Source: an uncultured Bacteroidia bacterium
GTDB taxonomy: Bacteria > Bacteroidota > Bacteroidia > Bacteroidales > Prolixibacteraceae
Assembly: GCA_903907075.1 (NCBI GenBank)
Contig: CAIVMQ010000079.1
Location: 1-38,977 of the forward strand
Direction of reading: 5' to 3'
DNA length: 38,977 bases
The notes beneath the pieces were generated by a model, which was not told the origin of the DNA, did no database searches, and saw only the letters and a list, made by a program, of their open reading frames with translations. Positions 9,482 to 18,030 of this stretch are shown here, one piece after another; the stretch's first letter is position 1, and each line of letters begins with the position of its first letter. A program made the position numbers and the translations under genes.

Positions 9482-9964
9482 ATGAAATCTTTTATTGAAT
9501 ATATTGGTTCAATCTTCAAAGGGATCTGGACACTGCTGATCGGAATGAAAGTTACAGGTAAGTATTTTTTCACCCCCTGGAAAAATGTGACGCAGCAGTA
9601 TCCCGAGAATCGCGATCAGCTGGTCATGTTTGAGCGCTTTCGCGGCGAAGTGATTATGACACATAACGAGAACAACGAACATTTATGCACGGGCTGTGGA
9701 ATCTGCGAAATCAATTGCCCCAATGGTTCAATCGAAATAATCTCAAAATCGATTCTTACCCCTGATGGGAAAAAGAAACGAATTATCGACCAGCATATTT
9801 ACCATCTGGGAATGTGTACCTTTTGTAATTTGTGCGTAAAGGCTTGTCCGACTGGGGCTATTGTGATGGGGCAGAAATTCGAACATGCTGTATGGGACCG
9901 TTCCCTACTTACAAAAGTGCTCAATCAGCCCGGCTCCAAGATTGAAGAGGGGGTTAAAGAGTAA
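9482..9964 (+). CDS. nuoI: NADH-quinone oxidoreductase subunit I (2x[4Fe-4S] ferredoxin)
   Basis: NuoI carries clusters N6a and N6b that wire electrons to NuoB. Two complete ferredoxin motifs are present: CTGCGICEINCP (cysteines 69, 72, 75 and 79) and CTFCNLCVKACP (112, 115, 118 and 122). An amphipathic N-terminus contacts the membrane arm. Because no NuoEFG is encoded in the operon, NuoI is a likely entry point for electrons from a soluble donor such as ferredoxin; that is inference from family knowledge. A 95-bp non-coding gap follows before nuoJ, the largest gap inside the operon. Confidence 0.95.
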   Translation: MKSFIEYIGSIFKGIWTLLIGMKVTGKYFFTPWKNVTQQYPENRDQLVMFERFRGEVIMTHNENNEHLCTGCGICEINCPNGSIEIISKSILTPDGKKKRIIDQHIYHLGMCTFCNLCVKACPTGAIVMGQKFEHAVWDRSLLTKVLNQPGSKIEEGVKE

Positions 9965-10059
9965 AAAAATAGCTCTTGCATTGCAGCTTAAGGCAATCGG
10001 AAGATTTAAAAATAAATTAGTGCAGATTAATTTGATTCAATAACTTAAGAATACGAATT

Positions 10060-10575
10060 ATGCTTAATGAAGTAATGTTTTACCTGTTTGCCTTGGTCAT
10101 ACTGGTCTTTTCGGTCATGACCGTTATAACCAGAAGGATTCTCAGGGCAGCAGTTTATCTCTTGTTTGTGTTGGTCTCAACCGCTGGATTATATTTCATG
10201 CTAAGTTATAACTTCCTTGCTGCTGTTCAGTTAACCGTTTATGCCGGTGGGATTGTAGTACTGGTTATATTCTCAATCCTGCTGACCAGTCACCTGAGTG
10301 AACGTGCTGCGATGGCTTCAATGAAGGAGAGTCTCCTCTCGGCCTTGGCAACAGTGGCAGGTGCTGCACTAACATTAATGACCATATTACGTTACGGATT
10401 TACTCCTAATCAAGGTGCCGATCCCCATTATACTATTACCGATGTCGGTACTGCCTTGGTCTCATACAAGAGAGATGGCTATGCATTGCCATTTGAGGTT
10501 GTCTCCATTCTGCTTCTCGCTGCTATGATTGGAGCTATTGTAGTAGCAAAAAAAGAGCGGACTTTAAAAAAATAA
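10060..10575 (+). CDS. nuoJ: NADH-quinone oxidoreductase subunit J
   Basis: NuoJ is a membrane subunit next to NuoK and NuoA in the pump arm. The 171-residue protein has five membrane helices. The third (about residues 54-76, NFLAAVQLTVYAGGIVVLVI) carries the conserved tyrosine-glycine-glycine of the family's pi-bulge helix. The last helix is EVVSILLLAAMIGAIVVAKK. It lies between nuoI and nuoK with a 23-bp gap downstream. Confidence 0.95.
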   Translation: MLNEVMFYLFALVILVFSVMTVITRRILRAAVYLLFVLVSTAGLYFMLSYNFLAAVQLTVYAGGIVVLVIFSILLTSHLSERAAMASMKESLLSALATVAGAALTLMTILRYGFTPNQGADPHYTITDVGTALVSYKRDGYALPFEVVSILLLAAMIGAIVVAKKERTLKK

Positions 10576-10598
10576 TTTTCAGATAATTCTTACCTCTT

Positions 10599-10916
10599 AT
10601 GATACAGAATATTCCTCTTAGCTATTTTCTGACAATCAGTACTCTCATGTTTTTTCTCGGAATCTATGGTTTTCTTACCCGTAGAAATCTGATTACCATG
10701 CTTATGTCAGTAGAATTAATCCTTAATTCAGTGAATATAAATTTTGTGGCCTTTAATAAATATCTCTATCCTCAGCAGCTGCAGGGCCATTTTTTTATCC
10801 TTATTATCATTGCCGTGGCAGCGGCTGAAGCAGCGGTCGCAATTGCGATTATAATCAATATATACCGGAATTTTAAATCGATCGATGTGGAAAATGTCGA
10901 TGAGATGAAATATTAA
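10599..10916 (+). CDS. nuoK: NADH-quinone oxidoreductase subunit K
   Basis: NuoK is a small three-helix subunit (105 residues) of the proton pump. Its two membrane glutamates are visible: Glu39 in LMSVELILNSVN and Glu77 in VAAAEAAVAIAI. They correspond to the essential E36 and E72 of E. coli NuoK. The start ATG follows nuoJ by 23 bp, and nuoL follows by 32 bp. Confidence 0.95.
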   Translation: MIQNIPLSYFLTISTLMFFLGIYGFLTRRNLITMLMSVELILNSVNINFVAFNKYLYPQQLQGHFFILIIIAVAAAEAAVAIAIIINIYRNFKSIDVENVDEMKY

Positions 10917-10948
10917 CTAGTTAATAACCGAATAGAGAAATATAAGTT

Positions 10949-12868
10949 ATGGCTGATTTTACCTACACATTACTCATTCCTCTGATCCCATTTTTCACCT
11001 TTCTTTTGCTTGGTCTTGCCGGGCATAAGATGAAGCCGATTATGGCAGGACTTATTGGCACTTCTGGTCTCGGGGCATCAGCAATTCTTGCCTATTCTGC
11101 CGCGATTAGTTATTTCTGGACTGGACATTCTGCAGGCACACCTTATACTTCAATAAAGGCTTTTGAAATCCCATGGCTTCACCTTACTGATAAGCTTACG
11201 ATTCATTTGGGCGTATTGATAGACCCAATATCTGTTATGATGTTGGTGGTGATTACTACCGTTTCGCTGATGGTCCATATTTATAGCATCGGATATATGA
11301 AAGGAGATACCGGTTTTAGCCGCTTCTTCTCTTTTCTTTCGCTCTTTAGCTTCTCGATGCTTGGATTGGTGCTCGCTACCAATATCTTTCAGATGTATAT
11401 TTTTTGGGAGCTTGTTGGCGTATCATCCTTCTTGCTCATTGGTTATTATTATTATGAAAAGCCAAGTGCAGTGGCAGCTTCAAAAAAGGCGTTTATTGTT
11501 ACCCGGTTTGCTGATCTGGGATTTCTGATCGGAATTCTGATGCTCTCGTTCAATACCGGCACCTTCGATTTTCAGACACTCACAGATCCTCATGGTCCAG
11601 CAATCGCTCAAGCCGGAGGAGCAGCATTTATGGGCCTATCATTGTTGACCTGGTCACTGATATTTATTTTTGTGGGTGGGGCAGGAAAATCTGCGATGTT
11701 CCCATTTCATATTTGGCTTCCCGATGCAATGGAGGGTCCAACACCCGTATCGGCTTTAATACATGCTGCAACGATGGTTGTTGCTGGGGTGTATCTCGTG
11801 GCACGTCTTTTCCCTGTATTTGCCCTTGGTGCTCCTGATGCCCTCTATGTTGTCGCCTGGATCGGCGGGTTCTCCTCTCTATTTGCTGCGGTAATAGCTT
11901 GCACTCAAACCGATATTAAGCGAGTGCTTGCTTTCTCTACGATGTCGCAGATCGGGTATATGATGCTCGCACTTGGCGTCTCAGGATATGGAGGCGAAGA
12001 GGGATTAGGATTTATGGCTTCCAACTTTCACCTCTTTACCCATGCTATGTTTAAGGCATTGCTATTCCTTGGTGCCGGTGCTGTGATCCATGCTGTTCAT
12101 AGTAATGAAATCGGTGACATGGGTAACCTGCGCAAATTCCTCCCTGTTACCCATATTACCTTCTTAATAGCTTGCCTCACCATTGCCGGTATTCCCCCTT
12201 TCTCCGGATTTTTTAGTAAAGACGAGATTCTCGTTGCTGCTTTCCATAGTAATAAATTACTCTTTGCGATTGAATATCTGGTTGCCGGGTTAACAGCCTT
12301 TTATATGTTCCGGTTGTATTATGGCATTTTCTGGGGTAAGAATACCCATTATCACCATACACCGCATGAAGCACCTAAAGTAATGACCATCCCGCTGATG
12401 ATTCTCGCCTTTGGTTCAGTATTTGCAGGTTTCCTTCCTTTTCATGATCTGGTAACATCCGATGGAAAAGGATTTGAATCAGCAATAGACTGGTTTGTAG
12501 CGATTCCTTCGGTATTGATAGGTGTTGTGGGTATAGTTATCGCCACAATCCTTTATAAAAAAGAGAGCGCTATGCCCGATAGAATAGCCGGATCATTGAA
12601 ATACCTCCATCGATGGGCTCACCGAAAATTCTATATCGACGAGGTTTACCTGTTCGTAACCCGTAAAATCATATTCCGTTATATCTCTGTCCCGATTGCC
12701 TGGTTTGACCGCCATATCGTCGATGGAACAATGAATGGAATAGCCGGAATGACTGTATATGCAGCCTATGCAGTAAAGGGATTACAGTCGGGAAAACTTC
12801 ATCAATACGCCTTTGTATTTGTTAGCGGGGCTGTGATCTTAGTCCTAATTTTTGTTTATCTCGTATAA
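10949..12868 (+). CDS. nuoL: NADH-quinone oxidoreductase subunit L
   Basis: NuoL is the distal antiporter-like proton pump subunit with the long lateral helix. The 639-residue protein has the expected charged membrane residues: Glu154 in FWELVGVSSF (TM5), Lys247 in GGAGKSAMFPFH (TM7) and the TM12 lysine in GFFSKDEILV. The C-terminal 100 residues form the lateral helix and last membrane segment. It is followed by nuoM after 15 bp. It provides the internal reference for the odd TM7 of NuoM. Confidence 0.96.
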   Translation: MADFTYTLLIPLIPFFTFLLLGLAGHKMKPIMAGLIGTSGLGASAILAYSAAISYFWTGHSAGTPYTSIKAFEIPWLHLTDKLTIHLGVLIDPISVMMLVVITTVSLMVHIYSIGYMKGDTGFSRFFSFLSLFSFSMLGLVLATNIFQMYIFWELVGVSSFLLIGYYYYEKPSAVAASKKAFIVTRFADLGFLIGILMLSFNTGTFDFQTLTDPHGPAIAQAGGAAFMGLSLLTWSLIFIFVGGAGKSAMFPFHIWLPDAMEGPTPVSALIHAATMVVAGVYLVARLFPVFALGAPDALYVVAWIGGFSSLFAAVIACTQTDIKRVLAFSTMSQIGYMMLALGVSGYGGEEGLGFMASNFHLFTHAMFKALLFLGAGAVIHAVHSNEIGDMGNLRKFLPVTHITFLIACLTIAGIPPFSGFFSKDEILVAAFHSNKLLFAIEYLVAGLTAFYMFRLYYGIFWGKNTHYHHTPHEAPKVMTIPLMILAFGSVFAGFLPFHDLVTSDGKGFESAIDWFVAIPSVLIGVVGIVIATILYKKESAMPDRIAGSLKYLHRWAHRKFYIDEVYLFVTRKIIFRYISVPIAWFDRHIVDGTMNGIAGMTVYAAYAVKGLQSGKLHQYAFVFVSGAVILVLIFVYLV

Positions 12869-12883
12869 GAAATCGTATTCGCT

Positions 12884-14398
12884 ATGAGTATACTTAATCT
12901 GTTCATTATTATCCCGATCCTTACCGTTGGCGCCATCTTGCTAACCCGGGATCTCAAACATTCACGTCTGGTCTCTGCCATCGGAATGGGAGTTCAAATG
13001 ATCTTGTCGTTTGTCCTTGTTTACCTCTACCTTACAGAAAGGGCTGCCGGCAATACGGCAACGATGCTCTTTACCTATGACGCGCTCTGGTTTCCGACAT
13101 TAAATATCCATTATGCCTTAGGAGTAGATGGGATTTCTGTGGCGATGATAGCCCTGACAGGTATAGTGGTGTTCGCAGGGATATTTGCCTCCTGGAAGAT
13201 GACCCATCTGCCACGCGAATTCTTTATTTCACTTATTATTCTGGCTTCCGGTGTTTTTGGATTCTTTATCTCGATCGATCTCTTTACGATGTTCCTCTTT
13301 TATGAGCTGGCCGTGATCCCAATGTATCTTTTAATTGGGATCTGGGGAAGTGGACCTAAAGAATATTCGGCGATGAAGCTTACGCTGATGCTGATGGCGG
13401 GTTCTGCCCTTTTATTGGTAGGTTTACTAGGGATTTACTTCTTCTCTTCACCAGATCCACATGCGCTTACATTTAATCTGATGGAGATCTCTAAAGTGAG
13501 GATCCCCATTCATATGCAACGATTTCTATTTCCGTTCACCTTCGTGGGATTTGGAATCCTTGGTGCCCTCTTTCCTTTTCACACCTGGTCGCCTGATGGT
13601 CATGCATCGGCTCCAACAGCTGTATCGATGCTTCACGCAGGGGTGTTGATGAAACTGGGTGGGTATGGCGCATTTCGTGTTGCAATCTTTCTGATGCCTG
13701 AAGCGGCACATGAACAAGCCTGGATATTCCTTATCCTAACAGCTATTAGTGTAGTCTATGGCGCATTCTCTGCAATCGTACAAACAGACCTCAAATATAT
13801 TAATGCCTACTCTTCGGTAAGCCATTGCGGATTGGTATTATTTGCCGTGTTGATGATGAATCAGACGGCTATGAACGGCGCTATCGTACAAATGATCTCG
13901 CATGGTTTAATGACCGCACTTTTCTTCGCCTTGATAGGGATGATCTATGGCCGCACACATACACGGCTTATCAATGAGATGGGTGGATTAATGAAAGTGA
14001 TCCCATTCCTGGGGGTGGTTTATGTTATTGCCGGTCTTGCCTCTCTGGGCCTTCCGGGATTTAGTGGATTCGTAGCCGAGATGATCATCTTCATCGGCGC
14101 ATTTCAGCATGTCGATGTATTTCACCGCGTGATAACTATTGTTGCAGCTTCATCAATTGTAATTACAGCTGTTTATATTCTTCGTGTTGTGGGTATATTA
14201 CTTATGGGACCAATTAAAAACGACCATTTTCTCCATCTGGATGATGCAAAATGGTACGAACGGATTTCAACAATATCTTTGGTACTGGCAATAACAGCTA
14301 TCGGACTGGCCCCTTACTGGCTTACCAATATGATCGATTATAGTCTGGCCCCAATTGTGGAAAAATTAGCTGCAATACAGTTAACGAGTTTATTTTAA
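12884..14398 (+). CDS. nuoM: NADH-quinone oxidoreductase subunit M (TM7 lysine missing)
   Basis: NuoM is the middle antiporter-like proton pump subunit. The 504-residue protein has Glu141 in FYELAVIPMYLL (TM5), Lys257 in HAGVLMKLGGYG (TM8) and the TM12 glutamate in GFSGFVAEMIIF. The odd point is TM7. In canonical NuoM, as in the NuoL and NuoN of this window, a lysine lies seven residues before the conserved Pro-x-His (K-x5-P-x-H spacing). Here that position is Leu226 in GILGALFPFHTW, and no lysine lies in that helix. The following sequence, SPDGHASAPTAVSML, also differs from the usual LPDAH form. This may mark a NuoM subtype rather than a defect, since the rest of the protein is intact. Confidence 0.95.
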   Translation: MSILNLFIIIPILTVGAILLTRDLKHSRLVSAIGMGVQMILSFVLVYLYLTERAAGNTATMLFTYDALWFPTLNIHYALGVDGISVAMIALTGIVVFAGIFASWKMTHLPREFFISLIILASGVFGFFISIDLFTMFLFYELAVIPMYLLIGIWGSGPKEYSAMKLTLMLMAGSALLLVGLLGIYFFSSPDPHALTFNLMEISKVRIPIHMQRFLFPFTFVGFGILGALFPFHTWSPDGHASAPTAVSMLHAGVLMKLGGYGAFRVAIFLMPEAAHEQAWIFLILTAISVVYGAFSAIVQTDLKYINAYSSVSHCGLVLFAVLMMNQTAMNGAIVQMISHGLMTALFFALIGMIYGRTHTRLINEMGGLMKVIPFLGVVYVIAGLASLGLPGFSGFVAEMIIFIGAFQHVDVFHRVITIVAASSIVITAVYILRVVGILLMGPIKNDHFLHLDDAKWYERISTISLVLAITAIGLAPYWLTNMIDYSLAPIVEKLAAIQLTSLF

Positions 14399-14429
14399 AT
14401 GAATTATTCAGGTTATTAAAAAATTGGTT

Positions 14430-15857
14430 ATGAACTTTAGCGATATTCTCACCATGCGGCACGAACTAATGCTTACACTTTTGGCATTGGTAATCTTGAT
14501 CATCGATCTAAATCTGCACAACAGAAATAAGCACCTGATTATTTCAATAACTCTTGGGCTGTTTTTTATCCATACCCTGGTGGGATTTCTTCCAGCCGAA
14601 AACAGTACCTTATTTGGCGGTATGTACCGCACTAATCCTTTGTTGGTAATGATGAAGAATATCCTTAATGTCGGGGTTTTAATCGTCCTTCTACAGTCCG
14701 TAACATGGCTTAAAAAAGAGGAAAACCGTGAGAAGATTAGTGAGTATTTTATCCTTCTCTTCTCAACACTGATCGGGATGTATTTTATGATCTCGTCAGG
14801 AGATTTTTTAATGTTTTATCTCGGGTTGGAATTAGCAACAATTCCTATTGCAGCTTTAGCAGCGTATACACACCACCAGACAAAATCGGCTGAAGCCGGG
14901 ATTAAATTACTCCTTATATCGGCCCTCTCATCAGGAATTCTCCTCTTCGGACTTTCCCTGATCTATGGTTCTACAGGATCTATCTATTTTGATACCATCA
15001 CTCAGCTTTACAAGAACACACCCATGCAGGTGCTGGCATTTATTTTCTTCTTTACCGGCATGGGATTTAAAATTTCGCTGGTTCCATTTCACCTGTGGAC
15101 CGCTGATGTATATGAAGGGGCACCAATTAATGTCACCTCCTATTTATCGGTGATCTCTAAAGGGGCCGCTGCATTTATCCTTATTATTGTCATGTTTACG
15201 GTATTTAATACCATAGCTCCGGTTTACAACAATATCCTCTATCTGATTAGTGTCTTAACCATGACTATTGGTAATCTGTTTGCACTGCGTCAAAAAAATA
15301 TGAAACGGTTTCTTGCTTTCTCCTCTATTGCCCAGGCAGGATTCATACTCCTTGGAATCATAGGAGGCAATATCATGGGGATGACTTCGGTGATCTATTT
15401 TGTACTGGTTTATATCTTCTCTAATCTTGGAGCTTTCGGCGTCGTATCAGCGATTTCAACCGTCACTGGTAAGGATTCCATGGATGATTATGATGGCCTT
15501 TATGCGACCAATCCGAAGTTGAGCCTGTTAATGATGCTTGCCTTGTTTTCATTGGCGGGGATCCCTCCCGTAGCCGGTTTCTTTGGTAAGTTCTTCCTTT
15601 TTGCTTCCGCCGCATCGGCGGGATATTACTGGTTGGTATTTATTGCGGTGTTAAATGCGACGATATCGCTCTATTATTATTTATTGGTTGTGAAGGCGAT
15701 GTTTATCAATAAGAGTGAAGAGCCACTCGCTTATTTTAAGAGCGACCTGGCAACACGAACTGGTCTGGTATTAAGTGGTCTGGGGATATTTATTCTTGGA
15801 TTCTGGAGCCAGATCTATGAATTGATAAATAGCTTAAGTTTTGGAATTATACATTAA
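14430..15857 (+). CDS. nuoN: NADH-quinone oxidoreductase subunit N
   Basis: NuoN is the proximal antiporter-like proton pump subunit. From the ATG at 14430 it has 475 residues, with Glu134 in GLELATIPIAAL (TM5), Lys214 in GMGFKISLVPFH (TM7) and the TM12 lysine in GFFGKFFLFAS. All three pump residues are therefore present. An in-frame TTG at 14424 would add two residues and is not preferred. It is the last recognisable nuo gene; a small unknown gene follows after 65 bp in the same direction. Confidence 0.95.
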   Translation: MNFSDILTMRHELMLTLLALVILIIDLNLHNRNKHLIISITLGLFFIHTLVGFLPAENSTLFGGMYRTNPLLVMMKNILNVGVLIVLLQSVTWLKKEENREKISEYFILLFSTLIGMYFMISSGDFLMFYLGLELATIPIAALAAYTHHQTKSAEAGIKLLLISALSSGILLFGLSLIYGSTGSIYFDTITQLYKNTPMQVLAFIFFFTGMGFKISLVPFHLWTADVYEGAPINVTSYLSVISKGAAAFILIIVMFTVFNTIAPVYNNILYLISVLTMTIGNLFALRQKNMKRFLAFSSIAQAGFILLGIIGGNIMGMTSVIYFVLVYIFSNLGAFGVVSAISTVTGKDSMDDYDGLYATNPKLSLLMMLALFSLAGIPPVAGFFGKFFLFASAASAGYYWLVFIAVLNATISLYYYLLVVKAMFINKSEEPLAYFKSDLATRTGLVLSGLGIFILGFWSQIYELINSLSFGIIH

Positions 15858-15922
15858 CAGTTGAAATATTGATCGGCTTATGGGGTCAGAAGATCTAACT
15901 GAAAGCCTAAAACGAAAATAGT

Positions 15923-16246
15923 ATGGCATTTAAAGCAAAACATATCGTAGAAGAGATTGAGGGTACGCGGTGCACGATAGTTGAAAAAGGGGCTACGGCC
16001 GAACGGGTCGATTTCTTAAAATCACTTTTGCAACTCAATAATTTCGAAGTGCGTATTGCCGAAGAACCACTCATCGAAGGGTCACCCACGCTATTTACTA
16101 TTGGGGTAACAGATCTGATATTTAATCCTGTTATTGCGGTTTTTGAACGCTCCTTAAAGACTCCTCTCGGAGAAAAGGTGTCGGCGATATACTGGAATCA
16201 ATATTCCACAGAATCTATTGGTGAATACTGGGAATTTGTAAAGTAG
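15923..16246 (+). CDS. Small uncharacterised cytoplasmic protein downstream of nuoN
   Basis: I do not recognise this 107-residue protein. It has no signal peptide, membrane segment or cysteine cluster (one cysteine, Cys17). It reads as a compact alpha/beta protein: an initial strand EGTRCTIVEKG, a helix AERVDFLKSLLQLNN, a strand FEVRIAEEPL, a strand TLFTIGVTDLIFNPVIAVFE, and a C-terminal YWNQYSTESIGEYWEFVK segment. Codon use looks like its neighbours and the start ATG is clear. It could be cotranscribed with the nuo operon. Its last 32 bp overlap the end of the minus-strand gene that follows. Confidence 0.75.
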   Translation: MAFKAKHIVEEIEGTRCTIVEKGATAERVDFLKSLLQLNNFEVRIAEEPLIEGSPTLFTIGVTDLIFNPVIAVFERSLKTPLGEKVSAIYWNQYSTESIGEYWEFVK

Positions 16247-17120
16247 ATTCAATCTTTTTCCTGATTTTCTCCATTAACAGAAATACTACCGTTTCATCGT
16301 TGAGGTTAAATCGGGGATTGTTTTTCCCTTTAATATTAGTCACAAAGGCTGCAATCTGCTCTTGCAGAGGATTTAAAGTTGTCTCCTCCTTATGTTGGTT
16401 CGTTTTATTGGATGGCTGATAGCTTATCTTATTTTGATGGAAATCATAGATCTCAATTTCACCTCCTGCTTGAATCGATAAATGGTGAGTTTCCTGCTGA
16501 TCAATAAATTTCAAGGTTAGGGTAGCGAGTGATCCGTTTTTTAAGTTCATATGGATATTGACAACATCTGGCTCCCCTGATGGGAGAGTACCACAAAAGA
16601 CATCGACTTTGTACACCAGTGAGTTTGTGGCACGAATGATCATCAGCAGGTTGTTATATAAAAACTCATTCATGCGATCCTTCCTGCCTGAAGAGGTTTG
16701 CACAGCTTCAATAAATAAGAGATGCCCCGAATGGATTTGAATCTTTTTATGAAACGGATGGTACAGAAAATCATTCTGAACCTGAATATAAGTGCCTCCC
16801 TCATTTGCCAAATGGACTAATTGATTCCGTTCCTCTTTGGATAATGTAAGTTTTTCGGATAGAAAAAGATGGCATCCATTGCGGATTGCGAACGATAAAT
16901 AATCGCACGTACAGTGATCAGGATCTAGAACAATTAGCAGATCACATATCAATGGGATAATCTCCGGAGAAGAAAAAATTACTGATCTGTCGAGAGAGGG
17001 ATGCTTCCGGTTTCCGGAATAAAAAATCCCATCCCACTCTACTCCTGATAAATCACGAATTGAATGAAATGGAAACATCTCTGCCTCGCCCGGAAGTATG
17101 ATCGCTGTGCTTAACATCAT
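16215..17120 (-). CDS. Degenerate Gfo/Idh/MocA-like protein
   Basis: This 301-residue cytoplasmic protein resembles the Gfo/Idh/MocA oxidoreductase fold in its middle. The run IRNGCHLFLSEKLTLSKEER (about residues 79-98) lines up with the family motif in which a small-residue-rich helix leads to a strand and then Glu-Lys-Pro, followed by a helix and a strand ending in a short motif (NDFLYHP). Here the proline of Glu-Lys-Pro is leucine and the N-terminal GxGxxG nucleotide motif is missing. A beta-rich C-terminal domain (about 150-245) and a final helix follow. It may have lost catalysis or NAD binding. It converges on the small gene with a 32-bp overlap. A TATATTTG element (17132 to 17125) ends just five bases before the ATG. 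Confidence 0.6.
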   Translation of the reverse strand: MMLSTAIILPGEAEMFPFHSIRDLSGVEWDGIFYSGNRKHPSLDRSVIFSSPEIIPLICDLLIVLDPDHCTCDYLSFAIRNGCHLFLSEKLTLSKEERNQLVHLANEGGTYIQVQNDFLYHPFHKKIQIHSGHLLFIEAVQTSSGRKDRMNEFLYNNLLMIIRATNSLVYKVDVFCGTLPSGEPDVVNIHMNLKNGSLATLTLKFIDQQETHHLSIQAGGEIEIYDFHQNKISYQPSNKTNQHKEETTLNPLQEQIAAFVTNIKGKNNPRFNLNDETVVFLLMEKIRKKIESTLQIPSIHQ

Positions 17121-17187
17121 TAAGCAAATATACCTTTATACTTAATTCCTTTGTCATCGGACTTCGGTATTTATCAACCGCCTAATG

Positions 17188-17217
17188 TTGACAAACCCTG
17201 AATTAATGGTAGATTTG
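17188..17217 (+). promoter_or_regulatory. Promoter upstream of pcm (Bacteroidota type)
   Basis: TTG at 17188-17190 (-33) and TAGATTTG at 17210-17217 (-7) are separated by 19 bp, an exact match to the Bacteroidota primary sigma consensus TTG-N19-TAnnTTTG. It points at pcm-rlmF and implies an untranslated leader of roughly 140 nt. A second perfect -7 element (TATCTTTG, 17254-17261) without a good -33 lies downstream and could be an alternative start. Confidence 0.6.
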
Positions 17218-17365
17218 TAATGTCCTCTTTTAGGATAAAAATTTGTCGTATAGTATCTTTGGAAATAAAGCATGTCAGGTGTGATTTCTATGCTTATTCC
17301 CGGGGATGGGAAGTTGTAAAATTCCAGCTTCTAATTCTTAATTGTCTTAAATTAGCTATTTTAAT

Positions 17366-18019
17366 ATGGCTCAGATAGAAGATTCATTCATGCATAAAGG
17401 GATGCGGCGCAAGCTCGTAGAGGAGATTCGTTCGAAAGGGATCTCCGATGAGCAGGTTCTTGATGCGATAGGTGCTATTCCGCGCCATCTCTTTATGGAT
17501 AACACTTTTGTGCAGTTTGCTTATGTGGATAAGGCATTTCCAATTGCTGTCGGGCAAACAATTTCACAACCATATACTGTTGCCTTTCAAACCCAGGCCT
17601 TAGAGCTTAAGAAATATGACAAGGTACTTGAAGTGGGCACCGGATCGGGATACCAGGCAGCTGTGCTTTGCCGCATGGGGGCTTCTGTTTATACCATAGA
17701 AAGGCAGAAGGCATTGTACGATTTTGCCCGAAACCTCCTTCCTGGCTTGGGGTATAGGCCCCATTTTTTTTATGGCGATGGTTACCTCGGACTACCTACC
17801 TATGGCCCATTTGATAAGATTATTGTTACCGCTGGAGCATCATTTATTCCCGAACCTCTCAAACAACAACTTAAGATCGGTGGTATTATGGTCATTCCTG
17901 TTGGCGAGCGCGATTTACAGATTATGAAAATTATTACTCGCCTTAGTGAGACCGAATATCGGGAAGAGGATAAAGGAGGCTTTATATTTGTCCCTTTGCT
18001 TACAGGTCTCTCTGACTAA
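17366..18019 (+). CDS. pcm: Protein-L-isoaspartate O-methyltransferase
   Basis: This enzyme methylates L-isoaspartyl residues in damaged proteins using S-adenosylmethionine, starting their repair in the cytoplasm. The 217-residue length is typical. Signatures are the substrate loop AVGQTISQPYTVAFQTQAL (about residues 61-79), the AdoMet motif I VLEVGTGSGYQAAVL (about 86-100), the acidic motif YTIER (about 109-113), and the post-motif YGPFDKIIVTAGA. It starts at a clear ATG and lies 11 bp before rlmF, so the two methyltransferase genes probably form one transcript. Confidence 0.95.
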   Translation: MAQIEDSFMHKGMRRKLVEEIRSKGISDEQVLDAIGAIPRHLFMDNTFVQFAYVDKAFPIAVGQTISQPYTVAFQTQALELKKYDKVLEVGTGSGYQAAVLCRMGASVYTIERQKALYDFARNLLPGLGYRPHFFYGDGYLGLPTYGPFDKIIVTAGASFIPEPLKQQLKIGGIMVIPVGERDLQIMKIITRLSETEYREEDKGGFIFVPLLTGLSD

Positions 18020-18030
18020 TTAAGTTCTTC

